NCBI GenBank assembly: GCA_937934705.1
Contig: CALGYY010000090.1
Coordinates: 1 to 41,918, forward strand
Reading direction: 5' to 3'
DNA length: 41,918 bases
Origin: an uncultured Bacteroidota bacterium
Lineage (GTDB): Bacteria > Bacteroidota > Bacteroidia > Bacteroidales > CAIWKO01
Below the pieces are notes generated by a model. That model made no database searches, was not told the DNA's origin, and worked only from the letters and a program-made list of their open reading frames with translations. The translations under genes and the position numbers were made by a program. Shown here piece after piece: positions 32,001 to 39,930 of the stretch. Within the stretch, counting starts at the first letter, position 1; every line of letters begins with the position of its first letter.

Positions 32001-34578
32001 AACGGCCTTATTCGATCTGGGTCCTGATGTGATGATCTGCCTGGGGGACACTGTGATGTTTTGTGCTCCGTCACTTTCTGACAGCCTGATCTGGTACACC
32101 TGGCCCACCACCTGGCAGTATGAAGACGACAGCATTCTGGTGAGTCCGGAACAGACATTAACGTACGTACTTCATACCCTTGGCGCCTGTGATTTCAGAG
32201 ATAGTATCAGAGTCGAGATTTATGACTACCTGTATGATAACCCGATCACACATGTTCCGTTTTGCAGCGGGACTTCTTCTGTTACACTTTCAGCACCACC
32301 CTGGGCAATTGACCCATACTGGCCTGAAACAGGCGACTCGTCCTATTCTGTCACAATTTCCCCGCCACAGGATTACGGAATATTTTCTGTCTGGATGATG
32401 ACTCCCCCGGCTTGCCCGGATACGCTACGATTCATTCTTGACCCGATTCCTGATCCTGATGCTGATGCCGGTCCGGATACAGTTGTTTGTTCCGGCTTCG
32501 CCGTACAGCTCCAGGCAAGCGGAACGGGCTGGAACAATGGAACATACTCATGGACTTCGATTCCTCCGGGGTTCACCTCCAACTCACCAGTCATTGTTGT
32601 TAGTCCATCTGTTACAACAGATTATGTGGTGATTGTCACCAACGGGCCCAACTGCCCTTCGCCGCCATCCCGGGATACAGTAAGGGTCACAGTAATGCCG
32701 TCACCTTCATTTGAAGCCGGGCCAGACCTTCAATTATGCAAAGGGGATTCTGTGCAGATCCTTTTGAATTCACAAGGGGGTTTTTTCTTCTGGGAATCAG
32801 ACCCTCCCGGATTCATGAGTCAGGATAGCAGCGTTGTTCTGAAACCGGATGAAACCACTACCTATCACATCACATTAAATACTTCCACCTGTACATACAG
32901 CGATTTCTTTACCATTGAAGTTTTTGAGCAAATCATGAGTAACGACACGGCAACCTTCTATTACTGCGCAGGCGACAGCACGATAACGCTTGAGGCGAGT
33001 CCCGGCTACGACAACTATTACTGGTTGGTTTTAGGGGCCAGTGTGCCAAGTCTGGAATATACTCAGTTTCCTTTGGAGGATACCAGCTTTATGGTATTGA
33101 TGCAGGATACGGGGTCGGTTTGCAAAGACAGTTGTATGGTATTGGTACGTCAGGTAATCCCGACATATTTTCCGGATCTTCACGCAAGCGACACGCTTGT
33201 TTGCGAAGGTGATTCCGTGAATCTTTCGCTTCAGCCCGGCGGATCCGTTTCTTTTAGCTGGTACTCAGATCCACCGGGTACGACTGATACTGTAAACAGC
33301 AGTATTACTGTCTTCCCGAACGACAGTATCTGGTACTATTGCACCACCACTGAACTGGGATGCGGACTGACCGACTCTGTTCTGGTGGTGGCTTGGCCTG
33401 TACCGGAAGCCATTCTCCCCGACAGTGTCGTGCTCTGCCCGGGGGGCGTTCATTATCAAGTGGTTCCGGATGCCGGTGGCCTGATCACCTGGAGTGACGC
33501 ATCTGGTCCGATACCGGGTCATGACAGTGTAATGGCGTTTTCTCCGGTGAATGACACTTTTATTGTAATTACCATCAGTAATTCATTCTGCAGTTCCTCC
33601 GACACTATGAACCTGTTTGTGCATCATGGTTTGAACATCGAAGACACCCTGATTTTTTATTTCTGCACGGGAGATCAGCAGGTTCAGATTTCCGGTCCCT
33701 CGGGTTACGACATCTACTGGTGGCCCGGTGACACCCTGCATCTCCCGGTGACAGAATATGCCTGCGGTCTGGGTGACAGTACTTTTACGCTTCTTTTATC
33801 CGCTTTCCAGTCACTTTGCCCTGACACTGCAGTCGTCAGCATCAGGGAGCGTACGCTTCTTCCTCCTGAATTATCAGGCGATTACACCTCTCTCTGTTCC
33901 GGAGAGACCTTGACTCTTACTGCATTAGCCGACACACAGGCCATGCTTCTTTGGTATGCCTTACCCGGTGGGCTGACCGATAGTAATATTTACAGCCTGC
34001 ATGTCCAGCCCCAGCAATCCATGGATTATGTCTGCGTAAGTATTCTTGGTAACTGTATCGAAACCGATACATTCCATGTAGATGTTTACGACATTCCTGT
34101 ATTCGTCCTCCCTGAACAAAGCAGCATCTGCCCGGGGACAAACGCTGTTCTGGATCCTGGCATCACGGCTCTGGAATTCTTCTGGTCTGACATGGACACC
34201 ATTGTTCCCCGGATAGTCGGAGAGGCCGGGATTTTTATACTTACTGCCAAAAACGGTCATTGTATCTGGTCAGATACAGCGATGGTTTCAGTTATTGACG
34301 AATCGTCGTTCAGAATCCCCAATGTTTTCACACCCAATGGGGATGGGCACAATGATGTGATGGAAATAATGATTGAAAACAGCGAGGGTTTCATTTTGCG
34401 GATCTTTGACCGTTGGGGTGATCTGGTTTTTGAAACCACTGACCCCCGCACCGGCTGGAACGGAAGAATCGGCGGGGATGATGCTTCGGCAGGAGTATAC
34501 TATTATACATGTCGTTATTATTCCCCCTGCCAGAACAAGATCAATGAAACCAGCGGGACTGTCCAGATTTTAAGATAG
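29041..34578 (+). CDS. Giant subtilisin-like (S8) protease with Ig-like super-repeats and T9SS type B-like C-terminus
   Basis: 1845 residues from ATG 29041 (a TTG two codons earlier is ignored). Signal peptide about 1-22 (APLSAQ). Prodomain-like region about 25-150; S8 domain about 150-460 with D179 (VVDDAV), H241 (THGTHVCG), N in ASAGN and S398 (GTSMAAP). PKD-like domains lie at about 475-640, a Cys-rich link and a jelly-roll domain (NTDFEFGNFSTW...) at about 650-830. From about 837 to 1756 run twelve Ig-like modules in the order B-A-A four times. The last ~90 residues (RIPNVFTPNGDGHND ... RIFDRWGD ... GVYYYTCRY) are a gliding-motility-associated, CHU_C domain. The protein should be exported by T9SS and attached at the surface. 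The 9-bp overlap with the convergent acyltransferase gene leaves no room for a terminator. Confidence 0.92.
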   Translation: MKIKYIYPFILFVFVTAPLSAQITHSNSDYSGAGAYITEGYPAFDSLRLFVKLKEGDFPDLTYEKKKGFRTPGIGRWYKKWMQSMAVESCQRAFQHLQSGGLESIYVFSFGNFQEASEALKALTDHELTEYAEFVPVYYPLLSPNDYTPQQSAYLNHINLDLAWDINSGDSNVRIAVVDDAVRISHEDLSGNCWLNDLEIPGNGIDDDSNTFVDDFRGYDVADGDSNVNPPPWASNSLFTHGTHVCGIAAAATDNGTGIAGVGFRCRYIPVKTKKDNDYGPGLAYAYLGLEYAIVIHADVINMSWGGFIYSQTYQLLCNLAHDTGIVLVASAGNTGTTDSIFPAAYDHVIAVGSTNPNDVASTFSTYGSFIDVMAPGVSIYSSLAGSDQSYGTLSGTSMAAPITSGICALMLANNPQMTPDEVEQCLKSACTNINEQNPNKIGMLGSGRVDAFGALTCVEAPPRPCVCISHSGCLLVCPGSAIQINGTSLGLNADNWYWQFPGGNPSTSTDPSPNVQYNIPGTFDIIVVACNQFGCDTLILEDAVCVQLPSAALSSSLSGIVCQNNPNYLTVSFSGHPPFSFAWSDGTQSDTIYGITDHVYWFPVIPANYHCYMLSWMRDFYCEGNTHGQVCLNPVNCGPCANTDFEFGNFSTWMGKLGMCCGMGNWHNGISPTRMMLTTGSETDPYSGGNIPVVSPFGGNTSLRLGNYFVGAEAEILEKKMLITHDNASLTYEFAVVLEDPLAHSHEKKPKFEISFMDMNGNLLPDSCAYYQVTAGPETDPWEHNGTVRWQTWQQVTLDLTPYMGQEITMQFKTEDCGLFGHFGYAYLDARCAPNAITIENFCYGTDTITLSAPAGYISYLWDPYGDSTQSIIIPAPSEGDTISVLMRNIAGCINTASLIIHYLPVPVLMAGGDTAICLQDTAVLWAIGAGQGGNYHWYSDPPSFEAWTDTIHVMPTQTTTYYVEAENSNGCSSVNSPSVTVHVDSTALFDLGPDVMICLGDTVMFCAPSLSDSLIWYTWPTTWQYEDDSILVSPEQTLTYVLHTLGACDFRDSIRVEIYDYLYDNPITHVPFCSGTSSVTLSAPPWAIDPYWPETGDSSYSVTISPPQDYGIFSVWMMTPPACPDTLRFILDPIPDPDADAGPDTVVCSGFAVQLQASGTGWNNGTYSWTSIPPGFTSNSPVIVVSPSVTTDYVVIVTNGPNCPSPPSRDTVRVTVMPSPSFEAGPDLQLCKGDSVQILLNSQGGFFFWESDPPGFMSQDSSVVLKPDETTTYHITLNTSTCTYSDFFTIEVFEQIMSNDTATFYYCAGDSTITLEASPGYDNYYWLVLGASVPSLEYTQFPLEDTSFMVLMQDTGSVCKDSCMVLVRQVIPTYFPDLHASDTLVCEGDSVNLSLQPGGSVSFSWYSDPPGTTDTVNSSITVFPNDSIWYYCTTTELGCGLTDSVLVVAWPVPEAILPDSVVLCPGGVHYQVVPDAGGLITWSDASGPIPGHDSVMAFSPVNDTFIVITISNSFCSSSDTMNLFVHHGLNIEDTLIFYFCTGDQQVQISGPSGYDIYWWPGDTLHLPVTEYACGLGDSTFTLLLSAFQSLCPDTAVVSIRERTLLPPELSGDYTSLCSGETLTLTALADTQAMLLWYALPGGLTDSNIYSLHVQPQQSMDYVCVSILGNCIETDTFHVDVYDIPVFVLPEQSSICPGTNAVLDPGITALEFFWSDMDTIVPRIVGEAGIFILTAKNGHCIWSDTAMVSVIDESSFRIPNVFTPNGDGHNDVMEIMIENSEGFILRIFDRWGDLVFETTDPRTGWNGRIGGDDASAGVYYYTCRYYSPCQNKINETSGTVQILR
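31549..34312 (+). repeat. Four ~690-bp (about 230-residue) coding super-repeats in the S8 protease gene
   Basis: B-type modules (F-x-C-x-G ... I-T-L-x-A-P-x-GY) start near 31549, 32236, 32938 and 33635. Each is followed by two A-type modules (C-x-GD-x-V ... V-x-P-x-x-T-T-x-Y ... x-C). Spacings are about 687, 702, 697 and 677 bp. The copies are clearly related in protein pattern but well diverged in bases, so they are an old amplification. Every module has one Cys near its start and one near its end. Boundaries are approximate, read by eye. Confidence 0.7.
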
Positions 34579-35694
34579 TCCGGAAGCAGAGCCTTTGCGT
34601 GTTCGCTTCTGTTCTGTTTTCTCTCTGATGAATCGCTTCACCAGCCACTTCCGTGCAGGCCGTTCCAGAAGCAGGAAGGTCAGTGCGCTGACACTCATCA
34701 GAATAAGCAGGTAAATCCAGAAGACAGGGCCGTGCAGATTTTCGCGTCCCAGCGCGTAAGTCAGCCAGAAGTATACGGGATACTGCAGCAGGTAAACGGA
34801 ATAGCTGATATCTCCCAGAAAAACGGGGATCTTGTGTGACATCCAGCGGGTGATCAGGGAGCGGTCGAAGGCCAGTCCGACACAGATGAGGAAAAAGACA
34901 GGAGCCAGAAGTCCGTTGTGAATATGCGGCTTAATGCCATTGTCGGAAACCAGGATGTAGATAAAGGTTACCAGTCCTGCCAGGAACCCCAGCAGAGGAA
35001 CCAGGGTTCTTCCGGGCTTGAGCCGGAAGCTCAGTGCAGCGATTCCGGCCAGCATTCCGAAAAGGAAGGTGTTCAGGTGCCAGAGCGGGAAATAGAGATT
35101 GAATTCACCGTTGAGCTTATCGCTTCCGAGGTTGACAAAATGGCCGGTCATGATATGCTGTATGGCCGATAGTCCCCAAATGATGAGTACGACAATTCCC
35201 GCGGTCTTGAATTTCATTTTGCGAAACAGTGGCAATAAGAAGGGAAAGAGCAGATAGAAGAACATTTCAACAGAGATGGACCATCCCGGAAAATTCATTT
35301 CGAGGCAGATACCCGGAACCCATGCGTGTAGTCCGATAGCCTGCAGCAGAATGCTGATGCCTTTGGCTCCGGCTCCGCGTGTAAGGACTTCAGAAATCAC
35401 GATCAGCAGGAATGCAAAGAGGTAGAGCGGATAGATCCGCGCAAATCGTTTCAGCCAGAAACTTCCGGGGGTGGTTCTCACGGGACCATAGTTCAGCATG
35501 AGTACCATGCCTGAAAGAAAGAAAAAGAAGCTGACAGCGATGGAGCCCTGGCTGATGAGGCCCGAAAGGGCTGATGTGTTGAAAGGGCTGCTTTGCTGTC
35601 CGTAGTGAAATATCACAACCATGACCGCGGCGACAAAGCGCGGGAAGGTCAACTGGGGAATATAGAGGGCGCCGGGAGCAGGATTCTTCATCAT
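34570..35694 (-). CDS. Acyltransferase-3 (OafA/YrhL-type) membrane protein
   Basis: 374 residues with about ten hydrophobic helices. The family start LTFPRFVAAVMVVIFHYG carries the Arg and the catalytic-type His near the membrane, and SFFFFLSGMVLML, RFARIYPLYLF and GDISYSVYLLQYPVYFW are typical. Such proteins transfer acetyl or other acyl groups to sugars of lipopolysaccharide, exopolysaccharide or peptidoglycan. The gene starts 1 bp after the esterase stop codon, so the two are translated together; adding and removing acyl groups from the same polymer would make sense but is inference. It ends in a basic tail (KTEQKRTRKG). Confidence 0.88.
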   Translation of the reverse strand: MMKNPAPGALYIPQLTFPRFVAAVMVVIFHYGQQSSPFNTSALSGLISQGSIAVSFFFFLSGMVLMLNYGPVRTTPGSFWLKRFARIYPLYLFAFLLIVISEVLTRGAGAKGISILLQAIGLHAWVPGICLEMNFPGWSISVEMFFYLLFPFLLPLFRKMKFKTAGIVVLIIWGLSAIQHIMTGHFVNLGSDKLNGEFNLYFPLWHLNTFLFGMLAGIAALSFRLKPGRTLVPLLGFLAGLVTFIYILVSDNGIKPHIHNGLLAPVFFLICVGLAFDRSLITRWMSHKIPVFLGDISYSVYLLQYPVYFWLTYALGRENLHGPVFWIYLLILMSVSALTFLLLERPARKWLVKRFIREKTEQKRTRKGSASGLS

Positions 35695-35695
35695 A

Positions 35696-36730
35696 TCAAA
35701 ACAAGTATTGGTTCAGGAAGTATTGTATCCGCCGGAAAGCAGCCTGAGATTCCGGGGTATCGGGTAGCTGAACCTGAAAATCGTGGGGCAGTCCCTCATA
35801 GAGATCAAGCTCCGCTTTGTGTCCGTTCGCATTCATTTTCTGATAAAGCTGAATGAAACCACTGAGGAGGATATCACGGGTTCCGGCCTGAATCAGGCAG
35901 GGCGGAAAATCTTCGGGGTAGTCAGCAAATACGGGTGAGAGTTCGGGATGCGTGAGATCGCGTTCTCCTGCGTAGGCTTTTACGGAAGGAAGGAGTATAT
36001 TCGGGTAGCACAGCAGGGGGTCCTGATCACTCAGCCAGGCGTATGAATCTCCTGTTGCTGAAAGATCGGCCCAGGGAGACCAGAGAATAAGAGCGGCAGG
36101 GGCTTCTTTCCGTTCTTTCAGCAGCCGGAGTGCAGAAACCACCACCAGGTTCCCTCCTGCCGAATCACCGAAGAGAATAATATCCTTCGGTCTGTATCCT
36201 TTGCTTATCAGGTAATCCCAGACGATGAGCAGGGCACCTGACATGGAATGATAATTTCCGCCCGGTGCCAGTGGATAGTCAACGGAAATGAGTCTGAGGC
36301 CGGTCCGTTCAGCCATCAGGCAGGCCATGTTGAGACTGGATGCTGCGCTCAGCAGGGTAAATGCGCCCCCGTGCATATAGATCATTACTTTCCCCTGATG
36401 ACATCCTCTGTTGGGACATATACTGATGATCTTCTGCCCGTTCCATAAACTGTCGCTGATCAGGGGATTCAATTGCGTTTGTATGGCGAGTGATCTCCTG
36501 AGACCGCTCTGTTCTGCACCGGTCTGAATTTTTTTCCACGCCAGTGTGTCTTCCGGGGCCGGGAAGGCCGGAATGAGACAGGGGTCCTGCCGGTTTTTGA
36601 ACCACTCCGTCCAGGGTTCAGAAAGGCCGGGGCCGGCCTGAAACCCTGTTTCCTGAGCCCGCAGACTGTTTTGCGGCAGGCTCAGCAGCCACAAAAAGAA
36701 GAGGATCAGGAACAAGCGCAAATTTTTCAT
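35696..36730 (-). CDS. Exported alpha/beta-hydrolase esterase (hormone-sensitive-lipase-like)
   Basis: 344 residues with signal peptide (about 1-26, NSLRAQ). The oxyanion HGGA (120-123), nucleophile S190 in GDSAGG, D285 (AGTRDILL) and H315 (LPHDFQ) form a complete HSL-type triad. The family hydrolyses short acyl esters; the natural substrate here is not known. The gene is 4 bp downstream of the GH3/serine hydrolase gene and 1 bp upstream of the acyltransferase gene, so it is the middle gene of a three-gene operon. A role in removing acyl decorations from envelope glycans is suggested by context only. Confidence 0.88.
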   Translation of the reverse strand: MKNLRLFLILFFLWLLSLPQNSLRAQETGFQAGPGLSEPWTEWFKNRQDPCLIPAFPAPEDTLAWKKIQTGAEQSGLRRSLAIQTQLNPLISDSLWNGQKIISICPNRGCHQGKVMIYMHGGAFTLLSAASSLNMACLMAERTGLRLISVDYPLAPGGNYHSMSGALLIVWDYLISKGYRPKDIILFGDSAGGNLVVVSALRLLKERKEAPAALILWSPWADLSATGDSYAWLSDQDPLLCYPNILLPSVKAYAGERDLTHPELSPVFADYPEDFPPCLIQAGTRDILLSGFIQLYQKMNANGHKAELDLYEGLPHDFQVQLPDTPESQAAFRRIQYFLNQYLF

Positions 36731-36734
36731 CGTT

Positions 36735-39700
36735 CTATTCTTCGGTTAAGGCATCGTAAATGGCTTGCTGAACCTTCTGCCGGACCCGCATTCCGTTGAT
36801 CCGTTGGTTGGTATTTTTCGGGTGAACACGATTTGAAAGAAAGACAAAGACGATCTCGTTCACCGGATCCACCCAAACACAGGTTCCCGTGAAACCTGTG
36901 TGGCCGTAAGTTGCCGGAGAAGCGGAAGGCGCGATCATTTTCTGTCCAGAGCGGGTCTGATGATCCCAGCCCAGGCCGCGGTAACCCGGTTCATGCACCG
37001 AGGTAAAGAGTTTGACTGTTTTTTCACTGATGTACCTCCTGCCGCCGTATGTCCCCCCGTTAAGGACCATCTGCATAAGAATACCCAGATCTTTTGCATT
37101 GGAGAACAAGCCTGCATTTCCGCTGACTCCTCCCAGGAGGGCTGCGGTCGGGTCATGCACAAAACCGTGAATCAGCTGTTTGCGGAATATTTTTTCCTCC
37201 TCAGTCGGAACGATCCTGTCTTCATCAAAATGCTTGCGCGGGTTAAAGCACATCGTGCCGAGCCTGAGCGGATGGTAGAACTTTTCACGCAGGTACTTCT
37301 CAAATCCGCCCCTGGTCAGGGATTCCACCACCTTCATCACCAGGTAAAAATTCATATCACTGTATACGTAGGTCTTGTTTTTTCTGACAGCCGTCATTTT
37401 GGCCAGCTCCCATATACTGTCTATCACGGCTTGCCGCATATATACGTCAATACCGATCTGTATTTTATGCTCCTTGTCTGCTTCTTTTGAAAAAAGCCAT
37501 TGAAAAATGGAGTCCTCGGCCATCATCAGCTGTGAGGTGTCGACCATCCATTCAGGACTTTGCTCTTCGGCCACCAGGGTGTCGTTCTGATTTTCCTCCA
37601 GTCGCTTTGCTTCGAGCTCCATCATATATTTCAGGTACCATTTCGGGCTGATGAAACGGGCAATGGGCAGTGCTGATGGCAGGCCTGAATGATGGATCAT
37701 GATCTGTTTGAGCGTAATATAGTTGAGCCTGGAATCCCTGACCTTTTTACCTTTTGAATTTTTGTCAAGGTCTTTAAAATAGAAGTTCAGGGTGGTGTCG
37801 AGATCAATCTTTCCGGCATCATACAGAGCCATGATGGCCAGTGTTCCGGCGGCCACTTTGGTTACGGAGGCTAAGTCATAAAGATCGCCGGTGCTGACTT
37901 CCTGCCGGCGGTCGTAAGTGTGATGTCCATAGGCCCGGTTCAGGATCTGTGTTCCCCTGCGGGCTGCAAAAACCTGGCATCCGGGAAAGGCGCCTCCGCG
38001 AATAGCCGCATCCACGATGGAATCGATCGTGGCAAGGGCTTCTTTTTTCACGCCACCTTCTTCGGGCATCCCATAGTGGATACGGGTGGTTTGGCGAATG
38101 ATTACGCCATCGTCGAAACAAAAATTCTGAGAACAGGTGTAGGGCAGGGAACCCGCAAGGGGAAAGCCGCCATAAATGGCTTGTGCCGCGTAGTTTTGCG
38201 ATACTTTGTCCTGCCCGTGTACGTGAATCATGAGGGGGAATCTGTCGAGTTGTGCCAGGCCGTCCATGCTGCCGAAATGTACTACGATCTGGCGATGATC
38301 CTTTGCCGATTGCCTGATCAGATCGTTGATCTGTGGCCAGGCTGCCGCCATTTCATTTGAAGAAAAGACCGCCACCACAATGGTTTGAAAGGGTTTCATC
38401 CTGGCCAGGGTTTCCTGGTATTCTTTTTCCGTGGCCAGCGGATTCAGCAGAAAGTGGCTGATTTCGGCATAGGAAGCCAGACCTGCGGGAAAATCTGATT
38501 TTCTTTTCGCTGAAATGACCAGGCAGGCCGCGCGTCCGGAGATATCGCCAACAGGAAGCTGTCGCTTATGGTTCGAAAGGAGAATCATAGATGAAGCCAG
38601 GGTTTTTCTGTAACTCAGTTCCGCCTGTCTCCAGGGCAGTTCCCTGTATGTGCTGTCGTTAATAACTGCTGCTGGACGATCGAGTCCCGACCACTTCTTG
38701 GCCAGGAGTATTTTTCTGACGCGTGCATTCAGCTCGGCTTCTGTAAGCTTTCCTGATTCGGCAGCCTGCAGAATGAAATCGTAGGTTTCCGCAATGTTTG
38801 CTGAAACCCGCAGTATATCACTTCCGGCTTTGAGCGAAAGCAGTTCCCGCACACCAGCCCCGTCAGGATGATCACCTGAGGCAGTAAAATCGGCGATAAC
38901 AAGTCCTGAAAAGTCCAGCACACGATTCAGGCTGTCGGTGATCTGTGTTTCTTTTTTTTCCGTTCCGACTGGGTGATGCACCATGATGCACGAAAGGCCG
39001 GCGGCCACGAGTCGGCGGTAGGGGTTCAACCTCAGGCTGTCTCCTTTGTGATCAAGCGGTTGCCTGTTGGCAACATGGGTATTGGGAAATACACCGGCAC
39101 AGGCGAGTATTCCCATCTTTTGCAAATTTTCCGTATATACCAGGCATTTGCGCCCAAGGTCGCCAGAAAACTTCAGAAAAGCCGGATCCGTTGTGGTGTC
39201 TTTGTTCAGCTTTATGGCTTCTAAAGAGGGGGCCAGGTTGATCTGTATACCTGCACTCTTCAGTTCCCCGGCCACGGAGCGTGCCAGTGCGGCAATGGCG
39301 CTGTCGCTCCCGATGGCGCCAATTCCGGGCAGGAAGGGGTTAAGCGGAAGGGTATCACCATAACACAAAAGTCCCGTTTCTGCATGCACCGCGGCCATCA
39401 AAGGCGTAGTACTGTTGCTTCTCAGTAAGGAAAGAAGGGTGAGTTGCGGCTTCAGCGGACCGGACACCAGACACACAGAACCGGGTTTTACATAAGCGGC
39501 CATTTCACGCGGATCACGCAATTTCTGGTCACGCGAAAAACAGCTGAAATCGATCATGAACAGTTGGCCGACTTTGTCGGCAGTGCTCATCGCTGCAAGT
39601 TGCCGGTCGGCCCAGATACTGTCGGCTCCGAGGAAGGGGGCCGGCTTCCCTTTCAGGGGTTCATCAACATGCTCCTTGCCGGAAACAAATACGATCAACA

Positions 39701-39791
39701 GGACGACGGCCGTGATGAAGACCGCAGTAAGAGCGGATCCCAGCATCCATTGCCTGCGGGTGAGGCGTAGTTTCACGGGCCATTTGAGCAT
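36735..39791 (-). CDS. GH3-like domain fused to serine hydrolase (beta-lactamase/S12) domain
   Basis: 1018 residues from ATG 39791. An N-terminal membrane segment (about 17-37) is followed by a NagZ-type glycoside hydrolase 3 fold (about 58-370) and a GH3 C-terminal-like region to about 590. A class C beta-lactamase/S12 domain follows (about 600-1015) with S642-V-T-K645, Y810-S-D and the HTG motif near the end. NagZ removes N-acetylglucosamine from peptidoglycan fragments, and S12 proteins act on peptides or esters. The S12 half looks intact. In the GH3 half the usual KHFPGHG is AGVFPNTH (residues 232-239), DxEGGR is HAETGL and the TD of the nucleophile is A300-D301. This half is therefore probably inactive or altered. 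First gene of the operon with esterase and acyltransferase. Confidence 0.87.
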   Translation of the reverse strand: MLKWPVKLRLTRRQWMLGSALTAVFITAVVLLIVFVSGKEHVDEPLKGKPAPFLGADSIWADRQLAAMSTADKVGQLFMIDFSCFSRDQKLRDPREMAAYVKPGSVCLVSGPLKPQLTLLSLLRSNSTTPLMAAVHAETGLLCYGDTLPLNPFLPGIGAIGSDSAIAALARSVAGELKSAGIQINLAPSLEAIKLNKDTTTDPAFLKFSGDLGRKCLVYTENLQKMGILACAGVFPNTHVANRQPLDHKGDSLRLNPYRRLVAAGLSCIMVHHPVGTEKKETQITDSLNRVLDFSGLVIADFTASGDHPDGAGVRELLSLKAGSDILRVSANIAETYDFILQAAESGKLTEAELNARVRKILLAKKWSGLDRPAAVINDSTYRELPWRQAELSYRKTLASSMILLSNHKRQLPVGDISGRAACLVISAKRKSDFPAGLASYAEISHFLLNPLATEKEYQETLARMKPFQTIVVAVFSSNEMAAAWPQINDLIRQSAKDHRQIVVHFGSMDGLAQLDRFPLMIHVHGQDKVSQNYAAQAIYGGFPLAGSLPYTCSQNFCFDDGVIIRQTTRIHYGMPEEGGVKKEALATIDSIVDAAIRGGAFPGCQVFAARRGTQILNRAYGHHTYDRRQEVSTGDLYDLASVTKVAAGTLAIMALYDAGKIDLDTTLNFYFKDLDKNSKGKKVRDSRLNYITLKQIMIHHSGLPSALPIARFISPKWYLKYMMELEAKRLEENQNDTLVAEEQSPEWMVDTSQLMMAEDSIFQWLFSKEADKEHKIQIGIDVYMRQAVIDSIWELAKMTAVRKNKTYVYSDMNFYLVMKVVESLTRGGFEKYLREKFYHPLRLGTMCFNPRKHFDEDRIVPTEEEKIFRKQLIHGFVHDPTAALLGGVSGNAGLFSNAKDLGILMQMVLNGGTYGGRRYISEKTVKLFTSVHEPGYRGLGWDHQTRSGQKMIAPSASPATYGHTGFTGTCVWVDPVNEIVFVFLSNRVHPKNTNQRINGMRVRQKVQQAIYDALTEE

Positions 39792-39794
39792 GTG

Positions 39795-39802
39795 CAAATG
39801 TA
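39795..39802 (-). promoter_or_regulatory. -7 promoter element directly before the GH3/serine hydrolase ATG
   Basis: Minus-strand TACATTTG is a perfect TAnnTTTG that ends 3 bases before ATG 39791. A start site 5-7 bases after the box would give a leaderless or nearly leaderless transcript. Confidence 0.4.
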
Positions 39803-39846
39803 TTGAAAAATCAGGGGCATTTTTCTGCGGACATCAATTCTTTAGG

Positions 39847-39854
39847 TATTTTTG
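39847..39854 (+). promoter_or_regulatory. -7 promoter element of the oxidoreductase gene
   Basis: TATTTTTG is a perfect TAnnTTTG, with a leader of about 70 bases to ATG 39931. Confidence 0.5.
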
Positions 39855-39930
39855 CAAGCTCTGTGAACCGATTAACAATCGCTCTTATATCAGAAAATGA
39901 GCGATATAGAACTTAAGAAAGGGAAGAGAA

